A DNA stretch of 64,000 bases from Psychrobium sp051201665 (GTDB lineage: Bacteria; Pseudomonadota; Gammaproteobacteria; Enterobacterales; Psychrobiaceae). Positions 63,406 to 64,000 of the stretch are shown here, one piece after another. Below the pieces are notes generated by a model. It had not been told where the DNA came from, made no database searches, and was given only the letters and a program-made list of their open reading frames with translations. Position 1 is the stretch's first letter. Every line of letters starts with the position of its first letter. Position numbers and translations under genes: made by a program. The stretch covers positions 4,092,001-4,156,000 of the forward strand of contig NZ_CP179210.1 in NCBI RefSeq assembly GCF_051201665.1, in the 5' to 3' direction.

Positions 63406-64000
63406 ATGGAAAAAAAAGGCTCACTAGATGTAGTAGGAATTGGCTTAAGAGCAGGTGGAGATATAGGTGTTTCAGCCAAAGCTTACATCGAACAAGCTGA
63501 CACCGTTTTAATCGTTGTTCCGGATTCATTTTCTAAAAACTGGCTCGCTACCCTTAATTCAAATGTTCAAGACCTAACAAATCTGTATCAACAAGGGAAG
63601 TCGCGAGCAAAAACATATCATGAAATGACTCAAAAGATCGTTGATGAAGTAAAAAGTGGACAAAAAGTTTGTGCCGTATTTTATGGTCATCCCGGCGTCT
63701 TTGTGAATGCAAGCCACCAAGCAATTAAAAGCCTTAAAAGTGAAGGATTTCGAGCCCAAATGCTGCCAGGGATTTCAGCAGAAGATTGGCTATTTTCAGA
63801 TTTGAATATAGATCCAGGCACACATGGTTGTATGAGTATTGAAGCGACTCAATTTTTGCTCTATGAGCGCCCTCATGACATCTATGCCTATACGATTTTA
63901 TGGCAAATTGGACTCATTGGCGATCACACTCTAGCTCTATCGAAAACAAACCAATACCATCAAGGGTTAACATTACTCAAGTCAAAGTTGCTACGTGACT
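63406..64000 (+). CDS. Borosin-type peptide alpha-N-methyltransferase (partial, runs off window)
   Basis: The first 198 residues of an SAM-dependent tetrapyrrole-methylase-fold protein are visible. It has VVGIGLRAGGDIGVSAKAYI at the N-terminus, FYGHPGVFVNASHQAI (SAM loop), GISAEDWLFSDLNIDPGTHG and YTILWQIGLIGD, closely following the pattern of fungal OphMA and bacterial split borosin enzymes. Tyr61, Arg67, Tyr71 and Tyr93 match OphMA Tyr66, Arg72, Tyr76 and Tyr98 at a constant offset of five. It should methylate backbone amides of a precursor peptide. A fused or separate precursor would lie past 64000. Confidence 0.85.
   Translation, partial: MEKKGSLDVVGIGLRAGGDIGVSAKAYIEQADTVLIVVPDSFSKNWLATLNSNVQDLTNLYQQGKSRAKTYHEMTQKIVDEVKSGQKVCAVFYGHPGVFVNASHQAIKSLKSEGFRAQMLPGISAEDWLFSDLNIDPGTHGCMSIEATQFLLYERPHDIYAYTILWQIGLIGDHTLALSKTNQYHQGLTLLKSKLLRD

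Noticed and set aside
1..64000. CRISPR arrays, tRNA and rRNA genes
   Set aside because: No regular repeat-spacer pattern and no cloverleaf or rRNA segment could be recognised by reading. A tRNAscan or CRISPR search would be needed to exclude them formally.

Overview
The window looks like a chromosomal stretch from a marine gammaproteobacterium of the Alteromonadales, probably Colwelliaceae (Colwellia or Thalassotalea-like). This is inferred from the A+T-rich codon use, a class II 491-residue IlvC beside IlvY, DUF5062, TIGR02449-zapA, HutC/HutI, MltD and the style of the repeats. No rRNA or tRNA gene was recognised.

Layout. (1) 1-5.99 kb: a class II microcin/bacteriocin-type export locus with a substrate-binding protein, a HlyD-type adaptor, three small double-glycine precursor peptides, a C39-peptidase ABC exporter and two small membrane proteins. 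A structured leader of about 190 nt occurs twice, once before each precursor group. (2) 6-18.6 kb: ordinary metabolism and signalling: divergent hutI/hutC with a HutC operator, a TonB/TPR protein, a DUF885 lipoprotein, a large PAS/GGDEF/EAL protein, a thiolase-like protein, and divergent ilvY/ilvC. (3) 18.6-33.9 kb: an acyltransferase, a GGDEF-EAL protein, a DUF2339 membrane protein, an S33 peptidase, a GNAT-PaiB fusion opposite a MocR regulator, TIGR02449-zapA, a YbdG-like channel, ferritin and a YhiN-type flavoprotein. Two intergenic regions here hold arrays of hairpins with GGA/TCC loops. (4) 33.9-41 kb: a defence-like patch with a DUF4143 ATPase, a LlaJI/McrB-type restriction system with an HTH-fused cytosine methyltransferase, an IS256 remnant and a NYN/OST-HTH protein. 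(5) 41-59.3 kb: a zone with many broken genes (nonsense, frameshift, truncation, element insertion), which also holds an intact blaI - M56/M23 peptidase - mltD cluster. (6) 59.3-64 kb: pnuC, ahpC/ahpF with a near-complete OxyR site, a PhyH-type dioxygenase and, running off the end, the N-terminal part of a borosin-type peptide-backbone alpha-N-methyltransferase.

Two families of non-autonomous mobile elements are present. One is 157-160 bp, flanked by 3-bp TWA duplications, in three copies. The other is about 263-311 bp, flanked by TA, in two copies. One copy of each sits inside a gene, and in both cases removing the element with one target duplication restores the reading frame.

The strongest candidates for unusual biology are the borosin-type methyltransferase at the right edge (RiPP biosynthesis), the three-precursor bacteriocin locus with its duplicated folded leader, the GGA-loop hairpin arrays, and the BlaI-linked peptidoglycan hydrolase cluster.
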